Shown in pieces: positions 26,446-35,634 of a stretch of DNA of 64,000 nucleotides. Each line of letters begins with the position of its first letter. The stretch's first letter is position 1. The notes beneath the pieces are model-generated. The model saw only the letters and a program-made list of their open reading frames with translations. It was not told the origin of the DNA and ran no database searches. Source of the DNA: JAOARY01 sp045345765. GTDB lineage: Bacteria; Bacillota; Clostridia; Peptostreptococcales; Peptostreptococcaceae. The DNA lies in contig CP148265.1 in assembly GCA_045345765.1 (NCBI GenBank), forward strand, positions 2,604,001 through 2,668,000, given 5' to 3'. The position numbers were made by a program, and so were the translations under genes.

Positions 26446-27314
26446 ATAATTTAAATACATTGAACTTGAACTCATTAAATGTACCTATTAAAGAAATTTT
26501 AGGGATAATAATTATTTTATTTATAATTTCATTAATAAGAAAGAGTATTATAAAATTAGTCTGGAAATTTACGTCTGATATAAAAAAAAGATATTATTTT
26601 AGAAAGATAATAACTTATGCTATGGCTTTTTTATCAACTATATTAATTTGGAGTATTTTTTATAGCAAGATAGAATCTTTTGCTACTTTTTTTGGATTAC
26701 TTTCAGCAGGTATTACAATTGCATTAAAGGATTTAATTATAAATATGGCTGCATTTTTGTTTATTATTTTTAGAAAGCCATTTTCAATAGAAGATAGAAT
26801 TGAAATAGAAAATTTTAAAGGTGATGTTATAGATATTAGAGTATTTCAATTTACTATTATGGAGATAGAAAATTGGGTTGGAGCAGAACAAAGTACAGGA
26901 AGAATAATAGAAGTTCCAAATGGGTATATTTTTAGTCATGCTCTTTTTAATTATAGCAAGGGATTTGACTATATATGGAATGAAATACCTGTGCTTATAA
27001 CTTTAGACAGCAATTGGAAAATTGCAAAATCCATATTAGAAGAAATATCTAAAGTATATTGTGAACATATAGAAAAAAACGTACAAAAAAATATAAGAAA
27101 TTCGGATCATAAATATATGATATTTTACTCTAATTTAACTCCAATAGTATATATGAAAGTTGAAAGTAGTGGTATACTTTTAACTCTTAGATATCTTTGT
27201 AAACCTAAAAATAGGAGAAATACTGAAAATGATATATGGGAGGCTATTTTGGATTCATTTAAAAATGAGGATGTGGATTTAGCTTATGAAAGTTTTACTG
27301 TATATAAAAAATAA
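26439..27314 (+). CDS. MscS-family mechanosensitive channel
   Basis: 291-aa channel with membrane helices at about 17-38, 62-82 and the pore helix 85-110 (FATFFGLLSAGITIALKD), followed by the beta domain (PFSIEDRIEI, FKGDVIDI) and a cytosolic alpha-beta part. Releases solutes on hypo-osmotic shock. Start overlaps the cobO stop, RBS AGAGGT. A bidirectional hairpin (AAACTCT / AGAGTTT) lies at its 3' end. Family call from the pore-helix and beta-domain pattern. Confidence 0.88.
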   Translation: MLDNLNTLNLNSLNVPIKEILGIIIILFIISLIRKSIIKLVWKFTSDIKKRYYFRKIITYAMAFLSTILIWSIFYSKIESFATFFGLLSAGITIALKDLIINMAAFLFIIFRKPFSIEDRIEIENFKGDVIDIRVFQFTIMEIENWVGAEQSTGRIIEVPNGYIFSHALFNYSKGFDYIWNEIPVLITLDSNWKIAKSILEEISKVYCEHIEKNVQKNIRNSDHKYMIFYSNLTPIVYMKVESSGILLTLRYLCKPKNRRNTENDIWEAILDSFKNEDVDLAYESFTVYKK

Positions 27315-27321
27315 ACTCTAT

Positions 27322-27585
27322 TTAAGAGTTTATAAGTTTGTTTTTACAATTTAGAGCTTCTTTGCTCCAGTTATCTTTATTTGTACCAGGCAGTGGATAT
27401 CCATTAGGCATCATATTTGGTGGAACAACTGTTTTACCAAATTGATTGCATAATTTGAATCGTTCACATTCTTCCATTCTTGATCCTTTGCAATAAATGT
27501 TTATAAAGCCTTTTACAGAATTAGTTTTGTCTTTATCATTGCAGTATTTAACAAAAGAACAACCATTTAAATTTTTACATTCCAT
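27322..27585 (-). CDS. Small cysteine-rich protein, unknown
   Basis: 87 aa with seven cysteines (C3, C9, C15, C32, C40, C46, C80) and no membrane helix or signal peptide, so probably a cytosolic metal or Fe-S binder. I do not recognise the family; the spacing C-x5-C-x5-C ... C-x7-C-x5-C is regular. A strong RBS (AGGAGG, 8 bases before ATG, minus strand) supports translation. It runs against its neighbours and diverges from msrB, sharing an 84-base promoter region. Confidence 0.75.
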   Translation of the reverse strand: MECKNLNGCSFVKYCNDKDKTNSVKGFINIYCKGSRMEECERFKLCNQFGKTVVPPNMMPNGYPLPGTNKDNWSKEALNCKNKLINS

Positions 27586-27669
27586 ATAAAAACCTCCTAT
27601 CTTTATATCTTTAGTTTACCCAAATTTAAAATATTAATAACAATAATAATTATAAAAGGAGTTGAAAAA

Positions 27670-28104
27670 ATGGATAAAAAATTAAAGAAAAAAAGATTAG
27701 AAGAGCTTAGTGATATGCAATATGAAGTTACCCAAAATAGTGGGACAGAAAGACCGTTTTCACATGAGTATTGGGATAATTTTGAGGATGGTATATATGT
27801 AGATATAGTTTCTGGTGAGGTTTTGTTTTCGTCTAAAGATAAGTTTCATTCAAGTTGTGGATGGCCAAGTTTTTCAAAAACATTAGAAGACAATATAGTT
27901 GAAAAGAAAGATAATTCTTATAATATGTCAAGAATAGAAGTAATAAGTAAAGAAGCATCTTCTCATCTTGGTCATGTTTTTAATGATGGACCTAAGGAAT
28001 TAGGTGGTTTAAGATATTGTATAAACGGAGCATCATTAAGATTTATAAAAAAAGAAGATTTAAAAAAAGAAGGGTATGAAAAATACTTAAGTTTATTTGA
28101 ATAA
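27670..28104 (+). CDS. msrB: Peptide-methionine (R)-S-oxide reductase MsrB
   Basis: 144-aa repair enzyme reducing methionine-R-sulfoxide. Motifs: GTERPF (25-30), HSSCGWPSF (60-68) with C63 as the likely resolving cysteine, HLGHVFNDGP (99-108) and RYCINGASL with catalytic C117 (Gly in place of the usual Ser after Asn). The two zinc-binding CxxC pairs of zinc-type MsrB are missing, so this is the zinc-free form. It starts 84 bp from a divergent cysteine-rich gene and 15 bp before a sirtuin gene. Confidence 0.93.
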   Translation: MDKKLKKKRLEELSDMQYEVTQNSGTERPFSHEYWDNFEDGIYVDIVSGEVLFSSKDKFHSSCGWPSFSKTLEDNIVEKKDNSYNMSRIEVISKEASSHLGHVFNDGPKELGGLRYCINGASLRFIKKEDLKKEGYEKYLSLFE

Positions 28105-28119
28105 CAAAGGGGTGATTTT

Positions 28120-28851
28120 ATGAAAGAAATAGATAGATTAAAAAAATTGATAAAAGATAGTGAGAATATTGTTTTTTTTGGTGGTGCAGGGACTTCAACT
28201 GAAAGTGGAATACCAGATTTTCGAAGTGCTAAAACAGGCCTTTATAACAAAAATTATGAATATCAACCTGAAGAGATTTTGAGTCATAGTTTTTTTTTTA
28301 ATAAAACAAATATATTTTATGATTTTTATAAAAAACATATGATTTATATGGATGCAAAACCAAACTATCTTCATAAAACTCTTTTTGAATTAGAAAAGAA
28401 AAACAAATTAAAGGTAGTAATAACACAAAATATTGATGGACTGCATCAACTAGCAGGGAGTAAAAATGTTTTAGAACTACATGGTAGTATAAATAAAAAT
28501 ATATGTTTAAATTGTAATGAACAATATGATTTAGAATATATATATGAGTATGAAGGTATACCAAAATGTAAAATTTGTAGTGGACTTATAAAGCCGAAAG
28601 TTGTGTTATATGAGGAATCTTTAAATCAAACTGTTTTAAATAAATCAATTGATTATATCAAAAATGCAGATGTACTTATTGTTGGTGGAACTTCATTAGT
28701 AGTTTATCCAGCAGCAGGTTTAATAGAATACTATAATGGGGATAAATTAATTCTAGTAAACAAAAGTATAACATCATACGATAATAGAGCAAATTTAATT
28801 ATAAAAGATAATATATCTGAAGTTTTTAAAAAAATTTTAGATGATTTATAA
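28120..28851 (+). CDS. cobB: NAD-dependent protein deacylase (Sir2 family)
   Basis: 243-aa sirtuin. NAD-binding GGAGTSTESGIPDFRS (residues 21-36, with Thr where Ile is usual in GAGIS), TQNIDGLHQLAG (about 106), catalytic His in LELHGS, and four zinc cysteines (CLNC, CKIC). GGTSLVVYPAAG is at about 190. Removes acyl groups from lysines. It starts 15 bp after msrB with RBS AAGGGGTG, so a small operon. All catalytic residues are present. Confidence 0.92.
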   Translation: MKEIDRLKKLIKDSENIVFFGGAGTSTESGIPDFRSAKTGLYNKNYEYQPEEILSHSFFFNKTNIFYDFYKKHMIYMDAKPNYLHKTLFELEKKNKLKVVITQNIDGLHQLAGSKNVLELHGSINKNICLNCNEQYDLEYIYEYEGIPKCKICSGLIKPKVVLYEESLNQTVLNKSIDYIKNADVLIVGGTSLVVYPAAGLIEYYNGDKLILVNKSITSYDNRANLIIKDNISEVFKKILDDL

Positions 28852-28928
28852 AATGACACATGATTGTCATATATGGATAATATAATAAAGTTAATAAATT
28901 AATAAAAAATTAAAAGGAGATGGAATTG

Positions 28929-29540
28929 ATGAAAAAATTTATAAGTGCGATGTTATTAACTTTATTATTAGGTATGAATTTTAGCTTTGCAGCTGAATTA
29001 GATTATGGTTCTTTTGGGGCATTAGAAAAAGAAGAATATACATTGGAAGAAATGCTGAATTACGCAATAGAAGACGAATATTTAGCTAAAGCAGAATATG
29101 AAAGTATAATCGAAGAATACGGAGAAATTAGACCATTTACAAATATAATGAAAGCAGAAGAAACACATATAGAAATTCTAAAACCGTTGTTTGAAAAGTA
29201 CAATATTCAAATACCAAATGAAGATACAAGCGATTATATAATAGAAGTTAGTTCGCTTGAAGAAACTTTTAAAGTTGGAGTAGAAGCAGAAATTAATAAT
29301 ATAGCAATGTATGAAAAGTTTTTACAAATGGATTTAGAAGATGATGTTAGGGATGTATTTGTAAGATTAATGGAAGCATCAAAAAATCATTTAGAAGCAT
29401 TTGAAAAAAATGCGCAGAGAATTGAATCTGGAAACTTAGATAGTTCAAGACAAAATAGAAAATCAAATACAGATAATTCAACTCAAAGAGGAAAATCAAA
29501 TACAAGAAATGATAAACAAAATACAAGAAAAAGAAGATAA
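28929..29540 (+). CDS. Exported DUF2202 ferritin-like protein
   Basis: 203 aa. Signal peptide at residues 1-22 (hydrophobic core AMLLTLLLG, cleavage after FAA). Residues 36-150 form a four-helix ferritin-like domain of the DUF2202 type with metal-ligand pattern EDEYLAKAEYE (about 47-57), EETHIE (about 76) and a second half with EAEIN and NHLEAFE. Ends in a basic, Asn/Arg/Ser-rich tail of about 40 residues. Probably di-iron or a redox-stress protein outside the membrane. ATG at 28929 follows AAAGGAGATGG. Confidence 0.82.
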   Translation: MKKFISAMLLTLLLGMNFSFAAELDYGSFGALEKEEYTLEEMLNYAIEDEYLAKAEYESIIEEYGEIRPFTNIMKAEETHIEILKPLFEKYNIQIPNEDTSDYIIEVSSLEETFKVGVEAEINNIAMYEKFLQMDLEDDVRDVFVRLMEASKNHLEAFEKNAQRIESGNLDSSRQNRKSNTDNSTQRGKSNTRNDKQNTRKRR

Positions 29541-29602
29541 TATACTTGATTTTAAAAATTTAATATGCTAAAATTATTAAAAATAAATATTTTATAGTGA
29601 CG

Positions 29603-29650
29603 AAATCCACAAAAAAGCTTTCAATAAGGCTTTTTGTGGATTTTTTTGTT
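29603..29650 (+). terminator. Terminator after the DUF2202 gene
   Basis: Stem AAATCCACAAAAA / TTTTTGTGGATTT with AGC/GCT continuing toward the loop, followed by a T-run; 60 bases after the stop codon. Confidence 0.85.
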
Positions 29651-29686
29651 GTAAATTTTTAGAAATAAGAAAGGAGATAGATTTTT

Positions 29687-31042
29687 ATGTTACAAAAAGA
29701 ATTTTACAAAACTATTTATAAAATAGCATTTCCAGTTATGATTCAGTATTTTATAATATCATCACTTAATTTTATGGATAGTTTTATGATTGGGCGACTA
29801 GGAGAGGAGGCTGTTGCAGGTCTAGGTATTGCAAATCAATATTTTTTATTATTTAATCTTATTTTGATGGGAGTATATTCAGGTTGCAATGTTTTGATTT
29901 CTCAATTTTTTGGAAAGAAAGATATAAAAAATATCAAAAAGGTGTTAGGAATATCTTTAATAATAGGTATAATATTAGCTGTTATTTTTACTTTTATTGC
30001 TAGAATAGCTACATTTGAAATAATAAATATATTCAATCAAGATCCTATGGTTTTAAAATTAGGAGCTAAATATTTGAAAATAGTTTCTTTAAGTTATTTA
30101 TTTATGGCTATATCTTTTGCATTTGGAATAGGGAGTAGAGGTGTTAGACAAGCTTTTTTACCTATGATTTGTAGTGTTATAGCTTTATTTATAAATGTAT
30201 TTTTTAATTATGGGCTTATATTTGGAAATTTAGGTATGCCAAAATTAGGTGTAAGCGGGGCTGCATATGCAACGTTAATAGCAAGAATCATAGAGATGAT
30301 TTGTATATTAACTTTAGTATATTTAAAGGGAAGTATATTAAAATCATCAAAAGAAGAGTTATTTAATTTTGATAAGAAATTTTTTAATGATGTTATGAAG
30401 GTAACTATTCCCGTTGTTATAAACGAATTATGTTGGGGTTTTGGAATGATTATATATTCAGTTATATATGGAAATATGAGCACTAAAGCTATTGCTTCAG
30501 TTCAAATATGTATGACTATACAAAATATGTTTTTGATAATTTTATTTGGAATATCAAATGCAGCATGTGTTGTTATTGGTAATGAAATTGGAAACGATGA
30601 TTTTAATAAAGCAAAATTATATGCAAAGAAATTTATCAGATTATGTGTGGTAGTATCTGTATTTATAGCTCTTTGTTTGGTATTTTCATCTAAATATATA
30701 TTAAGTATATATGACGTTTCAAAGGAAGTTTATAATTCAACTTTTTATATGCTTATAATAACTGCATTAGTATTCCCAATAAGATTTTTAAATGTACTTT
30801 TGATTGTTGGAATATTAAGAGGAGGAGGAGATACTTCTTATGCTCTTAAAATAGAATTATTTACGATGTGGTTAATAGGTGTTCCGATATGTTTCTTTGG
30901 TGCATTTTATTTAAATTTAAAGGTGGAGGAAGTTTTTTTAATGGTTACATTAGAAGAAATTATAAAGATGATACTGTCTGTAAAAAGATATAAATCAAAA
31001 AAATGGATTAAAAATTTGGTTAGTGATATGAAAACTGCTTAG
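29687..31042 (+). CDS. MATE-family efflux transporter
   Basis: 451-aa, 12-helix multidrug/toxin antiporter. Starts with the usual cytosolic helix and FPVMIQYFIISSLNFMDSFMIGRLG. A second bundle begins near residue 235 (VTIPVVINELCWGFGMIIYSV). RBS AAAGGAG. It is followed by hairpin element D. A second MATE gene lies at 56945. Substrate unknown. Confidence 0.9.
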   Translation: MLQKEFYKTIYKIAFPVMIQYFIISSLNFMDSFMIGRLGEEAVAGLGIANQYFLLFNLILMGVYSGCNVLISQFFGKKDIKNIKKVLGISLIIGIILAVIFTFIARIATFEIINIFNQDPMVLKLGAKYLKIVSLSYLFMAISFAFGIGSRGVRQAFLPMICSVIALFINVFFNYGLIFGNLGMPKLGVSGAAYATLIARIIEMICILTLVYLKGSILKSSKEELFNFDKKFFNDVMKVTIPVVINELCWGFGMIIYSVIYGNMSTKAIASVQICMTIQNMFLIILFGISNAACVVIGNEIGNDDFNKAKLYAKKFIRLCVVVSVFIALCLVFSSKYILSIYDVSKEVYNSTFYMLIITALVFPIRFLNVLLIVGILRGGGDTSYALKIELFTMWLIGVPICFFGAFYLNLKVEEVFLMVTLEEIIKMILSVKRYKSKKWIKNLVSDMKTA

Positions 31043-31077
31043 ATTAATAAGTAGTAAAATTAAATATATTAAGAATG

Positions 31078-31178
31078 AAGCTGTCATACTAGAAGAAAAT
31101 ATTAAAATATATTTTGCTTATTAAAATTTATAGCATAGTATATTGAAATTAAAGCTTTTAAAATGATAGCTTCTTTTT
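31078..31178 (+). repeat. Hairpin element, copy D
   Basis: Left arm GAAGCTGTCATACTAGAA (31078-31095) pairs with right arm TTTTAAAATGATAGCTTC apart from a few central mismatches, then a run of T. The long loop contains GCATAGTATATTG, like the stretch in copy A. Acts at least as terminator of the MATE gene. Confidence 0.6.
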
Positions 31179-31245
31179 TTATAAATTTTTAAGATTTGAA
31201 TTTTGGGGTAAAATTTCAAAAAACATTATATTTTGGAGGCAGAAT

Positions 31246-33018
31246 ATGAAAACTTATATAAATGGAAATGAGTTTTTTGAATTTTTTAGAAATGGAGCTA
31301 TAGAAGTTATAAATAACAAGGACTATTTAGATAGCATAAATGTATTTCCTGTTGAGGATAAAGATACAGGAAGTAATTTAGCCTATACCCTAAAATCAAT
31401 AGTAGAACTTAGTGATATAAAAAAATCTTTTTATGAAACTATAAATTCTATGTCTTTAATATCATTAGAAAATGCTAGAGGGAATTCTGGTGTTATATTT
31501 GCACAATTTATAACAGGTATTGCGAAAGAAACCAATGAAATTGAATATATAGATTTTAAAGAATTTATATATATATTAAAAAAATCTAGTGAATTTGTTT
31601 ATAATTCAATATCAAATCCATTTGAAGGAACTATAATTTCTTTAATTAGAGATTGGACAAAATATTTAGAAATTAATTCTGTTGAATTTAATAATTTTAA
31701 TGATATATTTTTGAAATCTTTTGAATATGCAAATGAATTATTATTGGATACAAAAGTCCATATGAAGAAATTAAAAAATAAAAATGTAGTAGATTCAGGA
31801 GCGAATGGTTTTTTATTTTTCTTAAAAGGAATTTGTAAATTTTTTAATGGTGAATTTTTGGAATTAGAAAATTTGATAACAAAAGAAAAAATAGATATTA
31901 AAGAAGAAAATTTTAATTGTATTAAATATAGATATTGCTGTGAATGTCTTTTAGAAACAAAGTTTTTAGATAATCATATTCTAGATTTGAAAAAAGAATT
32001 ATTAAATATCGGTGATAGTTTAATATTAGCAGGATCAAATAAATTAAAGCATATTCATATTCATTCAAATAATATATATAAATTATTTAATTTAATATCT
32101 AATTACGGAATTATAAAAAATCCAAAAGTAGAAGATATGAAAATACAGAATTTACTCAATGAAAAAAAAGAAAATACAGTTATATTAACAGATTCTATAG
32201 CAGATATAGATAAAAAAATTATAACAAAGAATAATATAGATATAATACCTATGAATTTATTTATAGATGAAAGTCATTATTTGGATAAGATAACAATAAA
32301 TCATGATGATTTCAATGAAAAGTACAAAACTGCAAAAAACTTAAAATCTTCACAACCAAATTTTGTACAAATAAAAAATAAAATAAATTTTTTGAAGAAA
32401 TATTATAAAAATATATTAATTATAACTGTGTCTGATAAATTAAGTGGTACGTATAATTCTATATTTGATTATTTAAAAAAGAACGAAAGTAAAAATAAGA
32501 ATATAAAAATTGTAAATAGTAAGTTAAATTCAGGTGCACAAGGACTACTTATATTAGAGGCAGTAAGATTAATAAAACAAAATAAAAATATAGATATTGT
32601 AGTTGAAGAATTGGAAAAAATAAAAGAAAATATAAAAATCTATGTTAGCATAAATGATTTATCAAATATATTAAATGGTGGAAGATTAAATACTAAATTA
32701 AGAAAATTAATAGAATTATTTAGATTAAAAATAACAATATCTTTAGATCAAAATGGAAAAGGATTATTAAAATATATAGGAGTTTTTAGAAGAAAAAACG
32801 AGAAATATATTTTAAAAAATATAAGTAAATTAAAAAAAGAAAATAAAAATATAGATTATTGTATAGTATATTCTGGTTCAAAGAAAAATAAAAGAAAATT
32901 TATAAAAGAAATTGAAAATGTTATGGAAAAAAAGGCTTTATATGAAACAAAGATTTCACCTGTTATAGCAATGCATGCTGGCAATGATGCTGTTGGAATT
33001 GCTATTAAAATAAATTAA
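31246..33018 (+). CDS. DAK2-DegV fusion (FakA-like kinase plus fatty-acid-binding domain)
   Basis: 590 aa. N-terminal DAK2/DhaL domain (1-200): INVFPVEDKDTGSN carries the ADP/Mg aspartates (usual form FPVPDGDTGTN), then ENARGNSGVIFAQF and VVDSGANGFLFFLKG. A middle region of about 90 residues follows, then a DegV domain (300-590) with LTDSIADI, SSQPN, TVSDKLSGTYNS and a C-terminal SPVIAMHAG. FakA and FakB, normally separate, phosphorylate exogenous fatty acids for lipid synthesis. Here kinase and binding protein are one chain. RBS TTGGAGG. Followed after 14 bp by a DUF1295 membrane gene. Confidence 0.88.
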   Translation: MKTYINGNEFFEFFRNGAIEVINNKDYLDSINVFPVEDKDTGSNLAYTLKSIVELSDIKKSFYETINSMSLISLENARGNSGVIFAQFITGIAKETNEIEYIDFKEFIYILKKSSEFVYNSISNPFEGTIISLIRDWTKYLEINSVEFNNFNDIFLKSFEYANELLLDTKVHMKKLKNKNVVDSGANGFLFFLKGICKFFNGEFLELENLITKEKIDIKEENFNCIKYRYCCECLLETKFLDNHILDLKKELLNIGDSLILAGSNKLKHIHIHSNNIYKLFNLISNYGIIKNPKVEDMKIQNLLNEKKENTVILTDSIADIDKKIITKNNIDIIPMNLFIDESHYLDKITINHDDFNEKYKTAKNLKSSQPNFVQIKNKINFLKKYYKNILIITVSDKLSGTYNSIFDYLKKNESKNKNIKIVNSKLNSGAQGLLILEAVRLIKQNKNIDIVVEELEKIKENIKIYVSINDLSNILNGGRLNTKLRKLIELFRLKITISLDQNGKGLLKYIGVFRRKNEKYILKNISKLKKENKNIDYCIVYSGSKKNKRKFIKEIENVMEKKALYETKISPVIAMHAGNDAVGIAIKIN

Positions 33019-33032
33019 AGAGGGGGATTTTA

Positions 33033-33800
33033 ATGTATGACTTATACTTTAATATTATTTATATAATATTTATATATTTTTTGATATTTTTTATTATAGG
33101 AACTATTATAAAGAATAATTCAATAGTTGATATTGGTTGGGGAATGGGATTTTTTATACTCAGTTTATATTTAATATATATAAATTCTTTTAAATTAGAT
33201 ATAAAAACTTTAACAAATATTTTAGTTTTGATATGGGGATTTAGACTTTCTTATCATATATTAAAAAGAAATAAAAAAGAGGAAGATAAAAGATATAAAA
33301 AATGGAGAGAAGAATGGGGAGAATGGGTAATATTAAGAGCATTCTTTCAAATATATTTACTACAAGGATTTTTTATGTTTATAATATTTTTACCTGTAAT
33401 CATTATAAATGATATAAATGAAATAAATAATAATTATTATGTGATGATTGGTTTTATTGTGTGGATAATAGGGTTTTTATTTGAAAGTATTTCAGATTAT
33501 CAACTAAAAATATTTAAAAAGGATATAAACAATAAAGGTAAATTTATTAAGTCTGGGCTTTGGAAATATAGTAGACACCCTAATTATTTTGGAGAATCTT
33601 GTATGTGGTTTGGGATTGCATTAATATCTTATTTTATAACAAGAAATATAATGTCTTTTGTAAGTCCTATAACTATAACTTTTTTACTATTATTTATATC
33701 AGGTATACCTTTGCTAGAGAAATCCTTTGAAAAAAGAGAAGGATTTTTAGAGTATAAAGAAAAAACCTCTGTTTTTATACCTTGGTTTCCAAAATCATAA
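33033..33800 (+). CDS. DUF1295 membrane protein (steroid 5-alpha-reductase-like)
   Basis: 255-aa protein with about six or seven membrane helices. DIGWGMGFF (about 35), WGFRLSYHI (about 68) and the C-terminal SGLWKYSRHPNYFGE (about 178) are hallmarks of the DUF1295 / isoprenylcysteine-methyltransferase-like fold that binds NADPH or SAM. Substrate unknown. It starts 14 bp after the DAK2-DegV gene with RBS AGAGGGGG, so it may act on lipids. Confidence 0.87.
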   Translation: MYDLYFNIIYIIFIYFLIFFIIGTIIKNNSIVDIGWGMGFFILSLYLIYINSFKLDIKTLTNILVLIWGFRLSYHILKRNKKEEDKRYKKWREEWGEWVILRAFFQIYLLQGFFMFIIFLPVIIINDINEINNNYYVMIGFIVWIIGFLFESISDYQLKIFKKDINNKGKFIKSGLWKYSRHPNYFGESCMWFGIALISYFITRNIMSFVSPITITFLLLFISGIPLLEKSFEKREGFLEYKEKTSVFIPWFPKS

Positions 33801-33899
33801 GTTATTAAAAAATAATTTAAAAATTTGAAAATAATTATTTTAATTTTTTTTATTATGTTATATAATAAAATTAATAATAAAAATGTAATGATACTAAAT

Positions 33900-33914
33900 A
33901 GAGAATGATTATCG
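33900..33914 (+). promoter_or_regulatory. Candidate Fur-family (Fur/Zur/PerR) box before the metal transporter
   Basis: AGAGAATGATTATCG matches 11 of 14 defined positions of the 7-1-7 box TGATAAT-N-ATTATCA. It lies 18 bases before the TTG start of the metal-binding lipoprotein, downstream of a TATAAT-like -10 near 33861. Which Fur-family regulator would use it cannot be told. Confidence 0.45.
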
Positions 33915-33931
33915 AATGGAAGGGTGATTTT

Positions 33932-34864
33932 TTGAAAAAGATATTGGGAGTTTTATTACTAAGCTTAGTTTTAGTTTCTTTTGTTGGGTGCAAGGATAAA
34001 TATACAAAAGAAGAAAATTCAAAACTAAAGATTGTGGCAACAACCACAATGTTAAGAGATTTGGTTTTAGAAATAGGAAAAGATAAGGTTGAAGTAGAAG
34101 GCCTTATGGGCTACGGAATAGATCCGCATCTTTATAAAGCTAGTGCAGGTGATGTAGATAAAATGAGTAAAGCAGATATAATAATTTATAATGGTTTGCA
34201 TTTGGAAGGTAAAATGGCTGAAATTTTTGAAAGTATGGAGAATCTAAATAAAAAAGTATTGGCTGTTGGAGACATTATACCAAAAGAAGAACTTATAAAA
34301 GTTAAAAGTGATTCAAAATCTCATGATCCACATATATGGTTTGATGTATCACTGTGGATAAAAGCAACTAAGTATGTTGAAGAAATTTTAGTCGAATCAG
34401 ATTATCAAAATAAAGAATTTTATGAACAAAATTCAAAATTATATATAGAAGAATTACAAAAATTAGATGAATATATAATTAATAAAACAAAAGAATTAGA
34501 TAAAGGTAAAAAGGTTCTTATAACAGCTCATGATGCTTTTTCGTATTTTGGAAAAAGATATGATTTTGAAGTTAGAGGTCTTCAAGGTCTTAGTACAGTT
34601 TCAGAAGCAGGAACATTAGATGTTAAGAATTTAGCAGACTATATTTCAAAAAATAAGATACCAGCTATATTTATAGAATCTTCAGTATCACCTAAAAATA
34701 TAGAAGCATTAAAAGATGCAGTTAGTTCAAGAAATTACAATGTCGAAATTGGGGGAGAATTATATTCCGATTCCTTAGGAGATAAGGAGTCTGACCACGA
34801 AACTTATATAAAAACATTTAAACATAATGTAGATACTATTGTAAATGCATTGAATAAAGACTAA
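33932..34864 (+). CDS. Zn/Mn ABC transporter substrate-binding lipoprotein (TroA/ZnuA family)
   Basis: 310-aa cluster A-I solute-binding protein. TTG at 33932 is chosen: AAGGGTG lies just upstream and it gives a proper lipoprotein signal with lipobox SFVGC (lipidated C20). Metal ligands: His in YGIDPHLYKAS (about 58), His in DPHIWFD (about 130), His in LITAHDAFSYFG (about 194), and a final acidic ligand near 280. The short His-poor loop favours Mn or Zn equally. First of a four-gene transporter operon. Confidence 0.9.
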   Translation: MKKILGVLLLSLVLVSFVGCKDKYTKEENSKLKIVATTTMLRDLVLEIGKDKVEVEGLMGYGIDPHLYKASAGDVDKMSKADIIIYNGLHLEGKMAEIFESMENLNKKVLAVGDIIPKEELIKVKSDSKSHDPHIWFDVSLWIKATKYVEEILVESDYQNKEFYEQNSKLYIEELQKLDEYIINKTKELDKGKKVLITAHDAFSYFGKRYDFEVRGLQGLSTVSEAGTLDVKNLADYISKNKIPAIFIESSVSPKNIEALKDAVSSRNYNVEIGGELYSDSLGDKESDHETYIKTFKHNVDTIVNALNKD

Positions 34865-34887
34865 AAGAAATATAAAGGAGTTTTAAT

Positions 34888-35634
34888 ATGGATTATGTAG
34901 TAGAAGTTAATGATTTAACAGTTGCATATCATGAGAAACCTGTTTTATGGGATGTTGATTTAGATATACCAAAAGGAGTGTTAATGGCAATAGTAGGACC
35001 TAATGGAGCAGGAAAATCAACACTTTTAAAAACTATGCTAGATCTTATAAAACCTATTACAGGAAAAACTAAGTTTTTTGGAACTGATTATAAAAAGGTA
35101 AGAAAAAAAATAGCTTATGTGCCTCAAAGAGGTTCTGTGGATTGGGATTTTCCAACAGATGTGCTTGATGTTGTTAAAATGGGTACTTATGGAGATTTAG
35201 GATGGTTTAGAAGAACATCTAAAAAAGAAACGCAAAAAGCTATAAAAGCATTGGAAAAAGTAGATATGCTTCCGTTTTCAAATAGACAGATAAGTCAACT
35301 TTCGGGAGGTCAACAACAAAGAGTATTTTTAGCAAGAGCTTTGGTTCAAGATGCTGATATATATTTTATGGATGAACCATTTCAAGGAGTTGATGCAAAA
35401 ACTGAAAAAGCAATTGTTAAGTTATTAAAAGATTTAAAAAGTAAAAATAAAACTGTAATAGTAGTACACCATGATTTACAAACAGTAAAAGAGTACTTTG
35501 ATTGGGTTACTTTATTAAATACAGTCATTGTAGATTATGGTCCTGTAGATGAAGTTTTTAATAACGAAAATTTAAAAAGGACTTATAAAAGTTCTATAGA
35601 AAATTTTTATAAAAATAGTGAAGAAGTGATGTAG
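34888..35634 (+). CDS. Zn/Mn ABC transporter ATPase
   Basis: 248-aa ABC ATPase. Walker A GPNGAGKST (residues 38-46), Q-loop YVPQRGSVDWDFP, signature LSGGQQQR (about 138), Walker B DIYFMDEPF and H-loop VVHHD. The RGSVDWDFP motif is typical of the MntB/TroB/ZnuC group. It starts 23 bp after the binding protein and ends immediately before the first permease (stop TAG, then ATG). Confidence 0.93.
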   Translation: MDYVVEVNDLTVAYHEKPVLWDVDLDIPKGVLMAIVGPNGAGKSTLLKTMLDLIKPITGKTKFFGTDYKKVRKKIAYVPQRGSVDWDFPTDVLDVVKMGTYGDLGWFRRTSKKETQKAIKALEKVDMLPFSNRQISQLSGGQQQRVFLARALVQDADIYFMDEPFQGVDAKTEKAIVKLLKDLKSKNKTVIVVHHDLQTVKEYFDWVTLLNTVIVDYGPVDEVFNNENLKRTYKSSIENFYKNSEEVM

